Source: CAYLHS01 sp964594235
Lineage (GTDB): Bacteria; Actinomycetota; Acidimicrobiia; Spongiisociales; UBA4744
Assembly (NCBI GenBank): GCA_964594235.1
Contig: CAZQMF010000002.1
Span: forward strand, 1-64,000
Length of the DNA stretch: 64,000 nt
Direction of reading: 5' to 3'
Part shown: in pieces, positions 24,213 through 32,813 of the stretch
How positions within the stretch are numbered: the first letter of the stretch is position 1
Layout: every line of letters begins with the position of its first letter
The notes under the pieces: generated by a model
Seen by the model: only the letters and a program-made list of their open reading frames with translations
Databases searched by the model: none
What the model was told of the DNA's origin: nothing
Made by a program: the position numbers and the translations under genes

Positions 24213-25760
24213 TTGTTCGAGCCGTACGTGAACGAACCGTACTCCGACTTCTCCGACCCGGTAAATGCCGACGCCTATCGCGCCGCACTGTCGACGGTCA
24301 GGGAGAGATTCACTCACCATCCTCTGGTCATCGGCGGCGAGGAGGTGACGACGAGCCGAGATCTCGAGAGCCTGAACCCTGCGAAACCCGCCGAGATCGT
24401 CGGGACTGTCTCGCTGGCCGATCAGGACGCCGCCGGGCGAGCGCTGGACGCCGCGTGGGCCGCGTTCGCTTCGTGGTCGCGCCTGGACGGAGCGGCACGG
24501 GCCAGACACCTCATCAAGCTCGCAGCGATCTTGCGGTCGCGCAAGTACGAACTGTCTGCCTGGGAGACACTCGAAGCGTCGAAGAACTGGCTCGAGGCCG
24601 AAGCCGACGTAGCCGAGGCGATCGACTTCTGCGAGTACTACGCGCGCCAGGCGGTCGAGATGTCGAAACCACTCCCCGTGTACTCGTACCCAGGGGAGGA
24701 CAACGAGTCGCATCTCATCCCGATCGGCGCCGGCGTCGTGATCCCGCCGTGGAACTTCCCCCTCGCGATCCTTGCCGGAATGACGGCAGGCCCCGTCGCT
24801 GCAGGCAACACGGTGGTCGTGAAGCCTGCCTCGGCAACACCGGTGATCGCCGCCAAGTTCATGGAGGCCGTCGAGGAGGCGGGATTTCCACCGGGAGTCA
24901 TCAACTACCTCCCGGGTGCGGGGTCTGAGATCGGTGACTTCCTCGTCGATCACCCGAGAACTCGGTTCGTGAACTTCACCGGATCGATGGAGGTGGGGCT
25001 TCGGATCGGTCAGCGAGCGGCTGTCGTGAGCGACGGTCAGCTGTGGTTGAAGCGGGCGTACATGGAGATGGGCGGCAAGGATGCGATGGTCGTGGACGAG
25101 ACCGCCGATGTGGACGCGGCTGCGGCCGCAGCGGTGGCGAGTGCCTACGGGTTTCAGGGACAGAAGTGCTCGGCGCTGTCGCGGTTGATCCTCGTCGATG
25201 ACGTGTACGACGAGGTGCTGGAACGCGTCGTGGCGGGGACCGGTGCCCTGCAGGTCGGCCCTGCCGAGACCAATGCACGTGTCAACGCTGTGATCAGCGA
25301 CTCACAGCAGACGACGATCATGGCAGACATCGAGCGCGGCAGAGGGGAGGCCAAGCTGCTCGTTGGGGGGGGTCGAATCGACATGGACGGCGGCTACTAC
25401 CTCGAGCCGACCGTGTTTGGCGACGTCGGACCGAGCGACTACATCGCCCAGCACGAGATCTTCGGCCCCGTTCTTTCGGTGCTGCGCGCCCGCGACTTCG
25501 ATCACGCAGTCGAGATCTTCAACGGCACCCTCTACGGACTGACCGGCGGCTTGTTCTCGGCGCGCCGGGATCGGATTGAACGAGCCAGGGTGGAGTTCCA
25601 TGTCGGCAACCTCTACATCAACAGGAAGATCACCGGAGCGTTGGTCGGAGTCCAGCCTTTCGGTGGATTCAACATGTCAGGGTCGAACGCGAAAGCGGGG
25701 GGGCCCGACTATCTGCGCCTGTTCATGGAGATGAAGACCGTCGCCGAACGCTGGGTTTGA
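24213..25760 (+). CDS. pruA: L-glutamate gamma-semialdehyde (P5C) dehydrogenase
   Basis: A 515-residue aldehyde dehydrogenase that oxidises glutamate semialdehyde to glutamate in proline breakdown. IPPWNFPLAI, the cofactor loop FTGSMEVGLRIG, the general-base Glu in MEMGGKDAM, the catalytic Cys in FQGQKCSALSR and HEIFGPVLSV are present; GALVGVQPFGGFNMSGSNAK is the typical PruA-group ending. The start is TTG with AAGGAGG 4 nt upstream; no in-frame ATG gives a full N-terminus. No proline dehydrogenase gene is adjacent. Confidence 0.92.
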   Translation: MFEPYVNEPYSDFSDPVNADAYRAALSTVRERFTHHPLVIGGEEVTTSRDLESLNPAKPAEIVGTVSLADQDAAGRALDAAWAAFASWSRLDGAARARHLIKLAAILRSRKYELSAWETLEASKNWLEAEADVAEAIDFCEYYARQAVEMSKPLPVYSYPGEDNESHLIPIGAGVVIPPWNFPLAILAGMTAGPVAAGNTVVVKPASATPVIAAKFMEAVEEAGFPPGVINYLPGAGSEIGDFLVDHPRTRFVNFTGSMEVGLRIGQRAAVVSDGQLWLKRAYMEMGGKDAMVVDETADVDAAAAAAVASAYGFQGQKCSALSRLILVDDVYDEVLERVVAGTGALQVGPAETNARVNAVISDSQQTTIMADIERGRGEAKLLVGGGRIDMDGGYYLEPTVFGDVGPSDYIAQHEIFGPVLSVLRARDFDHAVEIFNGTLYGLTGGLFSARRDRIERARVEFHVGNLYINRKITGALVGVQPFGGFNMSGSNAKAGGPDYLRLFMEMKTVAERWV

Positions 25761-25767
25761 CTATGGC

Positions 25768-25794
25768 TGTGGGCGCGTCACCGACGCGCCCACA
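25768..25794. terminator. Bidirectional terminator hairpin
   Basis: TGTGGGCGCGTC-ACC-GACGCGCCCACA is a perfect 12-bp stem with a 3-nt loop placed between the convergent pruA and repeat-protein genes. No strong U-tract follows. Confidence 0.7.
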
Positions 25795-25811
25795 AGACTC
25801 TCGGGTCGGTT

Positions 25812-26141
25812 CTAGCCCTCGGTCGGCTCTTCGGTCACCTTCTCGACGGCCTCAGGCGCGTCTTCGGCTACGCCCCTGTTGCGGAAGTCCTCCGCGACGT
25901 CCTTGGCCTTCTCGAACGCCTCTGAGGCTGCTTCCTTGGCCTTGCCCATCATCGGTGCGGCCTTCTCGCCGAGATCGCCTGCCATCTCCTTGGCCTTGCC
26001 CACCATCGGTGCGGCCTTCTCGCCGAGATCGTCGGCCATCTCCTTGGCCTTGCCCACCATCGGTGCGGCCTTCTCGCCGAGATCGTCGGCCATCTCCTTG
26101 GCCGAGCCGAATAACTTCTTGAGCGAATCCATGAATCCCAC
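25812..26141 (-). CDS. Small repeat protein, LEA/YtxH-like amphipathic helix
   Basis: A 109-residue hydrophilic protein made mainly of an 18-residue unit, KEMADDLGEKAAPMVGKA, present about three times before a Glu/Ala-rich tail. An 18-residue period equals five helical turns, so one long amphipathic helix is expected, as in LEA-like and apolipoprotein-like stress proteins. The start is GTG, 5 nt after AAAGGAGAGG and three codons before the ATG of MDSLKKLF. Function unknown; membrane-surface or desiccation protection is only an analogy. Confidence 0.8.
   Translation of the reverse strand: MGFMDSLKKLFGSAKEMADDLGEKAAPMVGKAKEMADDLGEKAAPMVGKAKEMAGDLGEKAAPMMGKAKEAASEAFEKAKDVAEDFRNRGVAEDAPEAVEKVTEEPTEG
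25927..26103. repeat. 54-bp coding tandem repeat
   Basis: Three units begin at 25927, 25981 and 26035, plus a partial at 26089. The second and third are nearly identical and the first is diverged. The unit length is a multiple of three, so copy-number change keeps the reading frame. Confidence 0.85.
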
Positions 26142-26154
26142 GGGTACCTCTCCT

Positions 26155-26940
26155 TTACTTACCCGGAGGATACGTGACGGTATCGACGAGTGCACCCGAT
26201 TCATCGTAGATCAGAGCGGTATCCCCGTCGTTGTCCCAGATTGGGCCGTTCTCGCACCAGAAGAGGTCTGTCGACGTATCCGTTCCACACCCGGAGTGGA
26301 TCGTCACCCGGCCATCGAGAACGAAGCCGCTAGGGAAGTGAAACCGGTGGCTGCTGGAACCGTCTCGGAGTACCCATCCGGTGAGATCTGTGCTGGTGGT
26401 TGCGACGATGGTGACCGTTTCTGCGTTGAGAACGTTCTCATCGGGGCCGGACGGGTTTGCGGTGATCGAACCGATGGACACATCGCCTGTCGCGCGACCG
26501 CACGCATCCTCCGCCCACATACCGATCCGGTGGTCCTGCGCCGTGGTCATCGCCGCGTTCAGCTCATCTTGGTGACGGGTGTTCGGAGGGTATGCCTGAG
26601 CGAGGGCGAACCCGCCGGCGACGAGGTCCAGGTTCACGGAACGTCCGTCGAGATACACGTAGGCGAGAGTTCTGCCGTAGCCGTCAACGACCTGTGCGTC
26701 GGTTTCGAGCGACACGGTCACTCCCTGAATGAGGCGGGCGAGTTCGTTGGTTGCCTGGGCGCCGAAGCACTCGTCGTGTTCCGGAGCGTTCACACCGATC
26801 AGCCGGACGCGCGACCCTCCCGCGTCGAACGTGTCGCCGTCGATGACACGGGTGACTCTCGCTTCCGAGAGGGGCGCCATCGGGGTGGAGGTGCAGGCAG
26901 AGGATGTGACGACGAGTAGGAGCAGCGCGAGCAATCTCAT
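26155..26940 (-). CDS. Exported thermonuclease-like protein with lamin-tail domain
   Basis: A 261-residue exported protein. A hydrophobic signal ending TSSAC suggests lipoprotein processing, though the residue at -3 is Ser. The staphylococcal-nuclease domain has VIDGDTFDA, VRLIGVNAPE (catalytic Arg and Asp/Glu region), then GYGRTLAYVYLDG. A C-terminal lamin-tail-like beta domain follows with GWVLRDGSSSHRFHFPSGF and a disulfide-capable pair in HSGCGTDTSTDLFWCENG. Likely degrades DNA or RNA outside the cell or is surface-bound. ATG is leaderless. Confidence 0.88.
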   Translation of the reverse strand: MRLLALLLLVVTSSACTSTPMAPLSEARVTRVIDGDTFDAGGSRVRLIGVNAPEHDECFGAQATNELARLIQGVTVSLETDAQVVDGYGRTLAYVYLDGRSVNLDLVAGGFALAQAYPPNTRHQDELNAAMTTAQDHRIGMWAEDACGRATGDVSIGSITANPSGPDENVLNAETVTIVATTSTDLTGWVLRDGSSSHRFHFPSGFVLDGRVTIHSGCGTDTSTDLFWCENGPIWDNDGDTALIYDESGALVDTVTYPPGK

Positions 26941-26947
26941 GACTGGG

Positions 26948-26953
26948 ACCATA
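26948..26953 (-). promoter_or_regulatory. Leaderless -10 (TATGGT) of the thermonuclease gene
   Basis: Minus-strand TATGGT, 7-nt spacer, ATG; no SD. Only 17 bp separate it from the divergent -10 of the hydrolase gene. Confidence 0.5.
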
Positions 26954-26970
26954 TGGTGTCGGAGGGACAG

Positions 26971-26976
26971 TATCGT
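26971..26976 (+). promoter_or_regulatory. Leaderless -10 (TATCGT) of the alpha/beta hydrolase gene
   Basis: TATCGT, 6-nt spacer, ATG; no SD. Confidence 0.5.
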
Positions 26977-26982
26977 GTAGTT

Positions 26983-27738
26983 ATGCAGATTCGTGGATCG
27001 ATTTCCTTCGAGGAGTCCGGCTCCGGGCCACTCGCGGTGTTCGTCCACGGCTATCCCCTGGACCATCGGTTGTGGCTCGACCAGCTCGAGGCCCTCTCGG
27101 ACATCCGGCACTGCGTCGCTCCGGACCTTCCAGGGTTCGGCTCGTCTCAACCTCTCGGAATGTTCACCATGGAGACCGTTGCAGACTCGATCGCGGCCTT
27201 CGTCGGCAACGAGCAGGCCGATGTCGTTGCACTCTCGATGGGCGGCTATGTCGCGCTGGCCCTCTGGGAACGGCACCCCGAGGTCGTTCGATCGCTCGCG
27301 TTGCTGGACACGAAGGCGGGTGCGGACACGCCGGAGGCTCGAGAGGGCAGGAGCGCCCAGGCAGCGCAAGTCGCAGAGCAAGGCACCGGCTCGCTCGTCG
27401 AGGGGATGACACGTGCGCTTCTCGCACCACAGGCCGGCGGGGATGCGAAGAGGCGCTTGGCCGAGATGATCGAGGCAACGACGCCGCAAGCCGTCATCGC
27501 CGCGCTCCAAGCGATGGCGGGCCGTCGCGACCGTACCGAAGTCCTGTCGACGATCGACGTGCCGGCCGCGGTGCTCGTCGGGGCACTCGATACGCTCACC
27601 CCGCCGACCGTTGCCGTCGAAATGGCCACGCGCATTCCCAACGCGACGGTCAGCGTCATACCAGGGGCGGGTCATCTCACGCCGATCGAGGCACCCGATG
27701 ACGTGAGTGCTCTCCTTCGGCACTTTTTCGCTCGCTGA
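26983..27738 (+). CDS. Alpha/beta-fold hydrolase
   Basis: A 251-residue hydrolase. The oxyanion-hole region is VFVHGYPLDHRLW, the nucleophile elbow ALSMGGYVAL gives the catalytic Ser, and the acid and His are in GALDTLTP and GAGHLTPIEAP. It is soluble, with a short lid of about 60 residues. The start is chosen by the TATCGT box; an upstream in-frame extension has no support. It overlaps the following gene by one base (TGATG), implying coupled translation. Substrate unknown. Confidence 0.9.
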   Translation: MQIRGSISFEESGSGPLAVFVHGYPLDHRLWLDQLEALSDIRHCVAPDLPGFGSSQPLGMFTMETVADSIAAFVGNEQADVVALSMGGYVALALWERHPEVVRSLALLDTKAGADTPEAREGRSAQAAQVAEQGTGSLVEGMTRALLAPQAGGDAKRRLAEMIEATTPQAVIAALQAMAGRRDRTEVLSTIDVPAAVLVGALDTLTPPTVAVEMATRIPNATVSVIPGAGHLTPIEAPDDVSALLRHFFAR

Positions 27739-28637
27739 TGTCACCACTGGACGGGAGTGCGCCGTCCTGGTCGGTGGTGTGGACCCGGGGTGAAGGCTGC
27801 GAAGCTCTCGCACGCATGCTCTCGGATGGCGAGGCCACGTTCGCCGAGGGTGATCCTCGAGGGGCGTGTATCGCTGCTCGTGCCGACGTGATCGTCCAGC
27901 GGAAGCTCACATCCTTCGATCTCGTGAACGTCGTCGCGTCGAACCGGTTTGATCCCGACGGGGTGTCCTCGGTGGTCGCCGCCATCGGAGGGGGCCCACA
28001 CTCGCTGTTCGCCGGGCAGGTCGCTCAGCGCATCGCGATCGCTGCGGGTATTCCGGGCACGATCGTATCGGCATCGAGGAGTTCCGCCGAGGATGAGGCG
28101 GGTCGCAGACATCTCTATGACGTGGGGGCGCATGTTGAGAAGATGGATCGTCGCCTGGAGCGCGTGTCGAGCGCCGGCGAACTCGTCTCGAAGCTCCCTG
28201 ACGCGACGCTGCTCGTTCTCGGTGCACCCGGTGGTTCATGGTTCCAGCGGCAGTTCTTCGGGCCAGGACGGCGTCTCATCCAGGCCGCGCCGGGCGGGAT
28301 CGTCGTCGTTCGCAGCTCACCGAGACGGTGTTTTCAGGTGGCTGAAGATGCAACCGTGATCGGACCGCTCCTTTCGGTTGCCGAGGTGGCGTCGCTGAGC
28401 GGTGCTCCGGTCATACCTGTTGCCGCGGATGGGAAGCTCGTCGGGCTGTTTCGAAGCGGTGTGGAAGCGTCGGCCGGCATGACCGTACAGGACGTCATGG
28501 AAGATCCGCTATTCCTCGAGGCGGATGACCCGATTGAGGCTTCGGCCGACCTCCAGACGTTCTTCGACGGGGCGCCGATTCCGGTCGTCGACCGTGACGG
28601 ACGACTCGTCGGTGTCCTGTCCAGCGGCGGGACCTAA
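27738..28637 (+). CDS. Universal-stress-like domain plus CBS pair protein
   Basis: A 299-residue cytoplasmic protein. The N-terminal two thirds resemble a UspA fold, with LLVLGAPGGSWFQRQFFGPG and APGGIVVVRSS in place of the ATP-binding G(2)xG(9)GS pattern and PVLVV strand. The C-terminal third holds two CBS repeats, ending VAADGKLVGLFRSG and VVDRDGRLVGVLSSG. CBS pairs usually bind adenosine nucleotides as energy sensors. It is coupled to the upstream hydrolase gene; the tail overlaps the convergent flavoprotein gene by 4 bp. Confidence 0.75.
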   Translation: MSPLDGSAPSWSVVWTRGEGCEALARMLSDGEATFAEGDPRGACIAARADVIVQRKLTSFDLVNVVASNRFDPDGVSSVVAAIGGGPHSLFAGQVAQRIAIAAGIPGTIVSASRSSAEDEAGRRHLYDVGAHVEKMDRRLERVSSAGELVSKLPDATLLVLGAPGGSWFQRQFFGPGRRLIQAAPGGIVVVRSSPRRCFQVAEDATVIGPLLSVAEVASLSGAPVIPVAADGKLVGLFRSGVEASAGMTVQDVMEDPLFLEADDPIEASADLQTFFDGAPIPVVDRDGRLVGVLSSGGT

Positions 28638-29983
28638 CGGAGGGCTGAGGCCGCCTTGCGTCCAGCGATGTTCACCGGTTCCCAAACGCCCGAGAACGGC
28701 GGCGCGTAGGACAGGTCGACGTATTCCAGGTCTGCGCCCGTCATACCCGACCACAAGGCCATGGCGAAGGTGTCGATGCGCTTCCCCGATCCGGGACCAC
28801 CGACGATTTGGGCGCCGAGCAGCTTGCCGGTTGCTCGGTCGACGATCGTGCGGATTCGCATCTGGGTCGATTTCGGCCAGTAGTGCGAACCAGTCGAGCT
28901 GCGCAAACTCGTGGCCACGGCGTCGAACCCGGCCGCCGTCGCCTCAGCAAGGCTCAGGCCGGTGCGGGAGATCTCGATGTCGTCGACCTTGGTGATCGCA
29001 GTGCCGAGCACCCCGGGAAACGATGCATCACCACCGCCCAGGTTGGTGCCGGCAACCCGCCCCTGTTTGTTGGCAACGGTGCCGAGGTGGAAGTTGACCG
29101 CGGTTCCGCTGATGCGATGGAGTGCCTCCGCGCAATCACCTGCTGCATACACACCGTCGGCGCTCGTCCGTTGATGATCGTCGACGGCGACCGCCCCGGT
29201 GGGGCCGAGGGCGAGCCCCGCGGCGTCCGCCAGGGCTGCGTTCGGGGCCGACCCGAGCCCCAACACGACGATGTCCGCCGGGTAGGTTTGTCCGGCCGCT
29301 TCCACGCCGACGACATGACCATCCTCACCGAGGATCCGGTCGACATGTATGCCCGTTCGAACATCGATACCGAGTTCGCGGACCTGAGACGCAACGAGTT
29401 CGCCCATCTCCGGGTCCATCGTTCGGCACAGGACCGTGTCGGTCATCTCGAGCACCGTCACCGGGATGTCGAGGTTGTGGAACGCCTCGGCAGCTTCGAG
29501 TCCGATGTACCCACCTCCTACGACGACGGCATGCTGTGGCTTCTCGGCGATCGCCGATCGCACCGCGACCGCATCGTCGAGCGTTCGCACCTGGAACACA
29601 CCATTGAGGTCGAGACCCTCGATCGCCGGGAGCAAAGGATGAGCTCCCGTGGCGTACAGCAGCAGGTCGTACCGTTCTTGTGAGCTGGTGCCCGCGTCGA
29701 GGTTGTGGACCGTCACCCTCTTCGCCGAGGTGTCGATCGCGGCAACTTCATGACGGAGGCGAACGTCAATGTCCATTCGAGCGAACTGTTCGGGTGTTCT
29801 CGCCTGGAGCTGACGCAGTTCCTTGACGTCTTCACCCACGTAGTAGGGAACCCCGCACGCCGCGTAGCTGACCCAGTTGGTGCGCTCGTAGACGACGATG
29901 TCGAGGTCGGAGTCGAGACGACGTGCCTGACTCGCTCCGGACATGCCGGCGGCATCGCCACCGACGACGATGAGGTGGCTCAT
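28634..29983 (-). CDS. FAD-dependent disulfide oxidoreductase, CoA-disulfide reductase/NADH oxidase type
   Basis: A 449-residue flavoprotein. FAD-binding VVGGDAAGMSGASQARR, the redox cysteine in YAACGVPYYVGE (single-Cys class, as in CoA-disulfide reductase and Nox/Npr enzymes), NAD-binding VVVGGGYIGLEAAEA, and the second FAD motif VYAAGDCAEA are present, then the dimerisation domain. Expected substrates are CoA disulfide, persulfides or oxygen; sequence alone cannot choose. ATGA overlaps with the upstream LapA-like gene, forming a two-gene operon. Confidence 0.9.
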   Translation of the reverse strand: MSHLIVVGGDAAGMSGASQARRLDSDLDIVVYERTNWVSYAACGVPYYVGEDVKELRQLQARTPEQFARMDIDVRLRHEVAAIDTSAKRVTVHNLDAGTSSQERYDLLLYATGAHPLLPAIEGLDLNGVFQVRTLDDAVAVRSAIAEKPQHAVVVGGGYIGLEAAEAFHNLDIPVTVLEMTDTVLCRTMDPEMGELVASQVRELGIDVRTGIHVDRILGEDGHVVGVEAAGQTYPADIVVLGLGSAPNAALADAAGLALGPTGAVAVDDHQRTSADGVYAAGDCAEALHRISGTAVNFHLGTVANKQGRVAGTNLGGGDASFPGVLGTAITKVDDIEISRTGLSLAEATAAGFDAVATSLRSSTGSHYWPKSTQMRIRTIVDRATGKLLGAQIVGGPGSGKRIDTFAMALWSGMTGADLEYVDLSYAPPFSGVWEPVNIAGRKAASALR

Positions 29984-30318
29984 TCGGCGTTCTTCTTCAA
30001 CCGAGCGAGTTGTTGCTTCTCGTGCAGTCGACGTCTGCGACTCCTACGCACGGCGAGGCCGACCAGCTCGTCGACGATGACGGCCAAAGCTGCGACCACG
30101 AGGATGATCGAGATGAGGGGCGCCTGAACTGTCTCGAACACGAGATCGACGGATACCGAAGCGGTGTTGACGGCCGCGAGGACAGCGACGATCACGACGA
30201 CGACGAGGACGATGATCAGTGTCCACGAGACGCCCGTACCCTTGTACGGGTGTTCGCCATGGGTGTCGGTCGGCTGTGAAGGCTCGCCGGCAGGGATCGG
30301 GTCGGACTCCGTATTCAT
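29980..30318 (-). CDS. LapA-domain membrane protein
   Basis: A 112-residue protein with a disordered N-terminus, two hydrophobic segments (about 34-56 and 68-92) and a basic C-terminal tail (RRSRRRRLHEKQQLARLKK). Between the segments, NTASVSVDLVFETVQAPL matches the LapA/DUF1049 pattern. ATG follows AAGGAG with a 4-nt spacer. In Gram-negatives LapA works with LapB in envelope regulation; here the role is unknown. Confidence 0.85.
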   Translation of the reverse strand: MNTESDPIPAGEPSQPTDTHGEHPYKGTGVSWTLIIVLVVVVIVAVLAAVNTASVSVDLVFETVQAPLISIILVVAALAVIVDELVGLAVRRSRRRRLHEKQQLARLKKNAE

Positions 30319-30361
30319 ACTGCTCCTTTCGACCCCAAGCCTAGGTCTCTTCGTGTAGCGC

Positions 30362-32539
30362 TCATCCTCCGCGCTGTATTCCGGCGTCGGCTTCCACAGC
30401 GACACGTCGGCCCTCATCGACATCAACTGTCCCGAGGATCACGATGCCGACGATGAAGAACAGCACCAGGCTGAGGACGGCAGGCCGGCTACTGCCGGTG
30501 ATGGCGACTGCGGCGGCGAACAACACAGGACCGATGATCGACGAGAACTTCGACATAACCGAGAAAAACCCGAAGAACTCGCCACTCTCGTAGGCAGGGG
30601 ACATCCATGCGTAAAGGCTGCGGCTCAACGCCTGGCTTCCTCCCTGCACCACGGCCACCATCCAGGCGAGGAACCAGAACTCGAAGACGGCGTCGAGGAA
30701 GAACCCCCAGACGGCGATGATGGCGTATGCAGCTATCGCGAGGATGATCGTTCGCTTGGTCGTCATCTTGTCGGCTATCCGGGAAAACAGCGTCCTCCCG
30801 AACAGGGCGGAGAGCGCGAGTCCGACGACCTCGATGATGAGGATCAGTCCAAGGATGACCCCGAGGTTGCTGGTTCGTTCGGGCGGCAGAACCTTGAACC
30901 GACCAACGGCGAGCGAACCGTTCGGTGTTGATGGATCGACCGACAAGGTCAGCTCGTGTGGTCCGGGAGTTCCCGCGTCGATCGTCACCGGTGCGCCGTA
31001 CCGGACGCGGGACGTGGTGGCATCGATCGTGAACGGCTCATCGTCGACCACGAGTGGTGATCCGTCGATCGCGACATCCCAGACTCCTCGGTCAGGGCCC
31101 GTCGAGTAGTCGAGATCGACCTTCTGTCCGTTGAACGCGAACGTCGCCGTTGCGTCCGAACCGGACGCGCTCGCGTACGGAATGGGATCGGATGCGGTGA
31201 GCACGAGCAGTTCGGCAAGCGCGGCGATGAGCAGGGCGGTGATCCCTGTGAGGAGTGGTGTGAGGACCGTCCACAGAGAGGAGTTCGGGTTTCGTCGGCG
31301 TCTCATGCCGAGTGCCCACACGAGAACGAAGGCGACGAGCGCCACGATCAGAGTAATAGGAGCTGCACCGTGCGCCAGCCTGGTCAGACCGCCGGTTGCC
31401 TCGCCAACGGTGTCCGTTGAGATGTCCGTCCAGTCGCCCACCAGGTTGATGACGTCGATGCCGTAGGTTCCCTCACCGACATTCGAACCGATCGTCTCGT
31501 AGGGGGCTTGAGCTGCGCCCGTGGTCGACGCCGGGAGGGTACGAGCGCCGATGATCCCGACAAGCGGAAGGGCGATGATGTTGAACACGATGAACGCGAG
31601 GTAGACCGCCCGGTTTGCGTCCTTGCGGCCGGGGATTCGGCCGAACGCGAGACTGAACGGGATGCCGACGAACTGGACGAGCAGGATCGCAAGGATGAGC
31701 TGGGTGGTCTCGAAGCCCAGTTCGGTGCCGTAGATGACGGCGACGCTGATGATCGTGCCGATTCCGTCGTTGTAGATGAGGAATCCGATCAGGAAGCGGA
31801 AGAGCTGGCGATACCTGCGGAGATGCCGGAACGTGGTGCCCAGCCGTTCGAGGCTGGCGGTGAAGGTGCCCCGCGTGCGCTCGGCGAGCGATGACGCCGA
31901 TGGGGGTTCGGGCACCCTGCGAAACAGCGGGATCGAGAACGCCGCCCACCAGATCGCCACTGACAGGAACGACAGGCGAGCACCTATCTCGGAGCCGATG
32001 AATAGGATCATCGCGACGTTGATCGCCAGCAAGAGCCCGCCACCCAGGTAGCCGATGGCGTACCCACGTGTGGAGACGACGTCCTGGTCTTCCGGGCGGG
32101 CAACGTGGGGGAGGAGGGCGTCGTAGAAGACGTTGGCGCCGGCGAACCCGACTCGCCCGACGATGAAGAACACCGACGCGAGGATCCAGTCGCCCGTGCT
32201 GATGAGGACGAGCAGTCCGGTGCCAAACACCCCCATGCCGACGAAGATCGAAAGGAACTTCTTCTTCCCACGCATGATGTCGGCGATCGTGCCGAGCACG
32301 GGGGAGAGAAACGCGACGATGATCAGCGAGATGCTCAGCGTCGTCGTCCAGTAGGCGGTGGCGACCGCCGCACTCGGGAGGGTCGCTCCGGCCACCGAGC
32401 TGTAGTAGGCCGGTAGAACGGCAGAGAGGATCGTGGTCGCGAACGCCGAGTTCGCCCAGTCGTAGAGCGTCCAGGCGGAGATGCGGCGCTTGTACTCCTT
32501 CTCCGAGATGCCTTCGTACGCAGGAGTCAACGCAGCCAT
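30362..32539 (-). CDS. MFS transporter, UMF1-like, with large extracytoplasmic insertion
   Basis: A 725-residue transporter, about 300 residues longer than the family norm. The N-terminal SAWTLYDWANSAFATTIL is the UMF1 hallmark. The first half ends near residue 335. Then comes an insertion of about 230 residues: a Thr/Gly-rich segment, two further membrane helices (about 385-405 and 422-445) and a beta-rich domain with GRFKVLPPER before the second MFS half resumes at LGVILGLILIIEVVGL. The C-terminal half contains RSLYAWMSPAYESGEFFG. Choice between adjacent GTG and ATG starts is not critical. Substrate unknown. Confidence 0.82.
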   Translation of the reverse strand: MAALTPAYEGISEKEYKRRISAWTLYDWANSAFATTILSAVLPAYYSSVAGATLPSAAVATAYWTTTLSISLIIVAFLSPVLGTIADIMRGKKKFLSIFVGMGVFGTGLLVLISTGDWILASVFFIVGRVGFAGANVFYDALLPHVARPEDQDVVSTRGYAIGYLGGGLLLAINVAMILFIGSEIGARLSFLSVAIWWAAFSIPLFRRVPEPPSASSLAERTRGTFTASLERLGTTFRHLRRYRQLFRFLIGFLIYNDGIGTIISVAVIYGTELGFETTQLILAILLVQFVGIPFSLAFGRIPGRKDANRAVYLAFIVFNIIALPLVGIIGARTLPASTTGAAQAPYETIGSNVGEGTYGIDVINLVGDWTDISTDTVGEATGGLTRLAHGAAPITLIVALVAFVLVWALGMRRRRNPNSSLWTVLTPLLTGITALLIAALAELLVLTASDPIPYASASGSDATATFAFNGQKVDLDYSTGPDRGVWDVAIDGSPLVVDDEPFTIDATTSRVRYGAPVTIDAGTPGPHELTLSVDPSTPNGSLAVGRFKVLPPERTSNLGVILGLILIIEVVGLALSALFGRTLFSRIADKMTTKRTIILAIAAYAIIAVWGFFLDAVFEFWFLAWMVAVVQGGSQALSRSLYAWMSPAYESGEFFGFFSVMSKFSSIIGPVLFAAAVAITGSSRPAVLSLVLFFIVGIVILGTVDVDEGRRVAVEADAGIQRGG

Positions 32540-32592
32540 CACCCTTCCCTCGTCGGCTGTGGGCAGGCTACTTGGCAGCGAGGGTCGGTGTC

Positions 32593-32622
32593 GGGAGGAT
32601 CGATCCGAGGATCGATCCTCCC
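32593..32622. repeat. Perfect 14-bp inverted repeat
   Basis: GGGAGGATCGATCC, 2 bp (GA), then its exact reverse complement. It lies 54 bp upstream of the MFS start, followed by the palindrome CCGGTACCGG. It could be an operator for a dimeric regulator or an extruding hairpin. Confidence 0.7.
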
Positions 32623-32711
32623 GGTACCGGGTACTTCGTACGCGGTCAGCAGCGTTCTCAAGCCGGGGGCGCTCCGTACGGGATACGACGTTGGTGAGAA
32701 CGACCCTCTCC

Positions 32712-32735
32712 GGCGTCGAGCGTCAGCTCGACGCC
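32712..32735. repeat. 9-bp inverted repeat with 6-bp loop
   Basis: GGCGTCGAG, CGTCAG, CTCGACGCC. It is the second of three strong inverted repeats in the 270-bp gene-free gap between the cystathionine-type lyase and MFS genes. Confidence 0.6.
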
Positions 32736-32782
32736 ACCTCCCCCAACACTCGGCCTGCGGCCTCGCGAGGGGAGGAAACGAC

Positions 32783-32813
32783 GAGGTTTCGGGTACTAGG
32801 CACCCGAAACCTC
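32783..32813 (-). terminator. Hairpin at the 3' end of the cystathionine-type lyase gene
   Basis: GAGGTTTCGGGT, 7-nt loop, ACCCGAAACCTC: a perfect 12-bp stem that begins at the stop codon of the minus-strand lyase gene. No T-run follows. Confidence 0.6.

Noticed and set aside
32543..32811. Possible tRNA or small gene in the palindrome-rich gap
   Set aside because: No cloverleaf with a T-loop consensus and no reading frame with a start signal was found.
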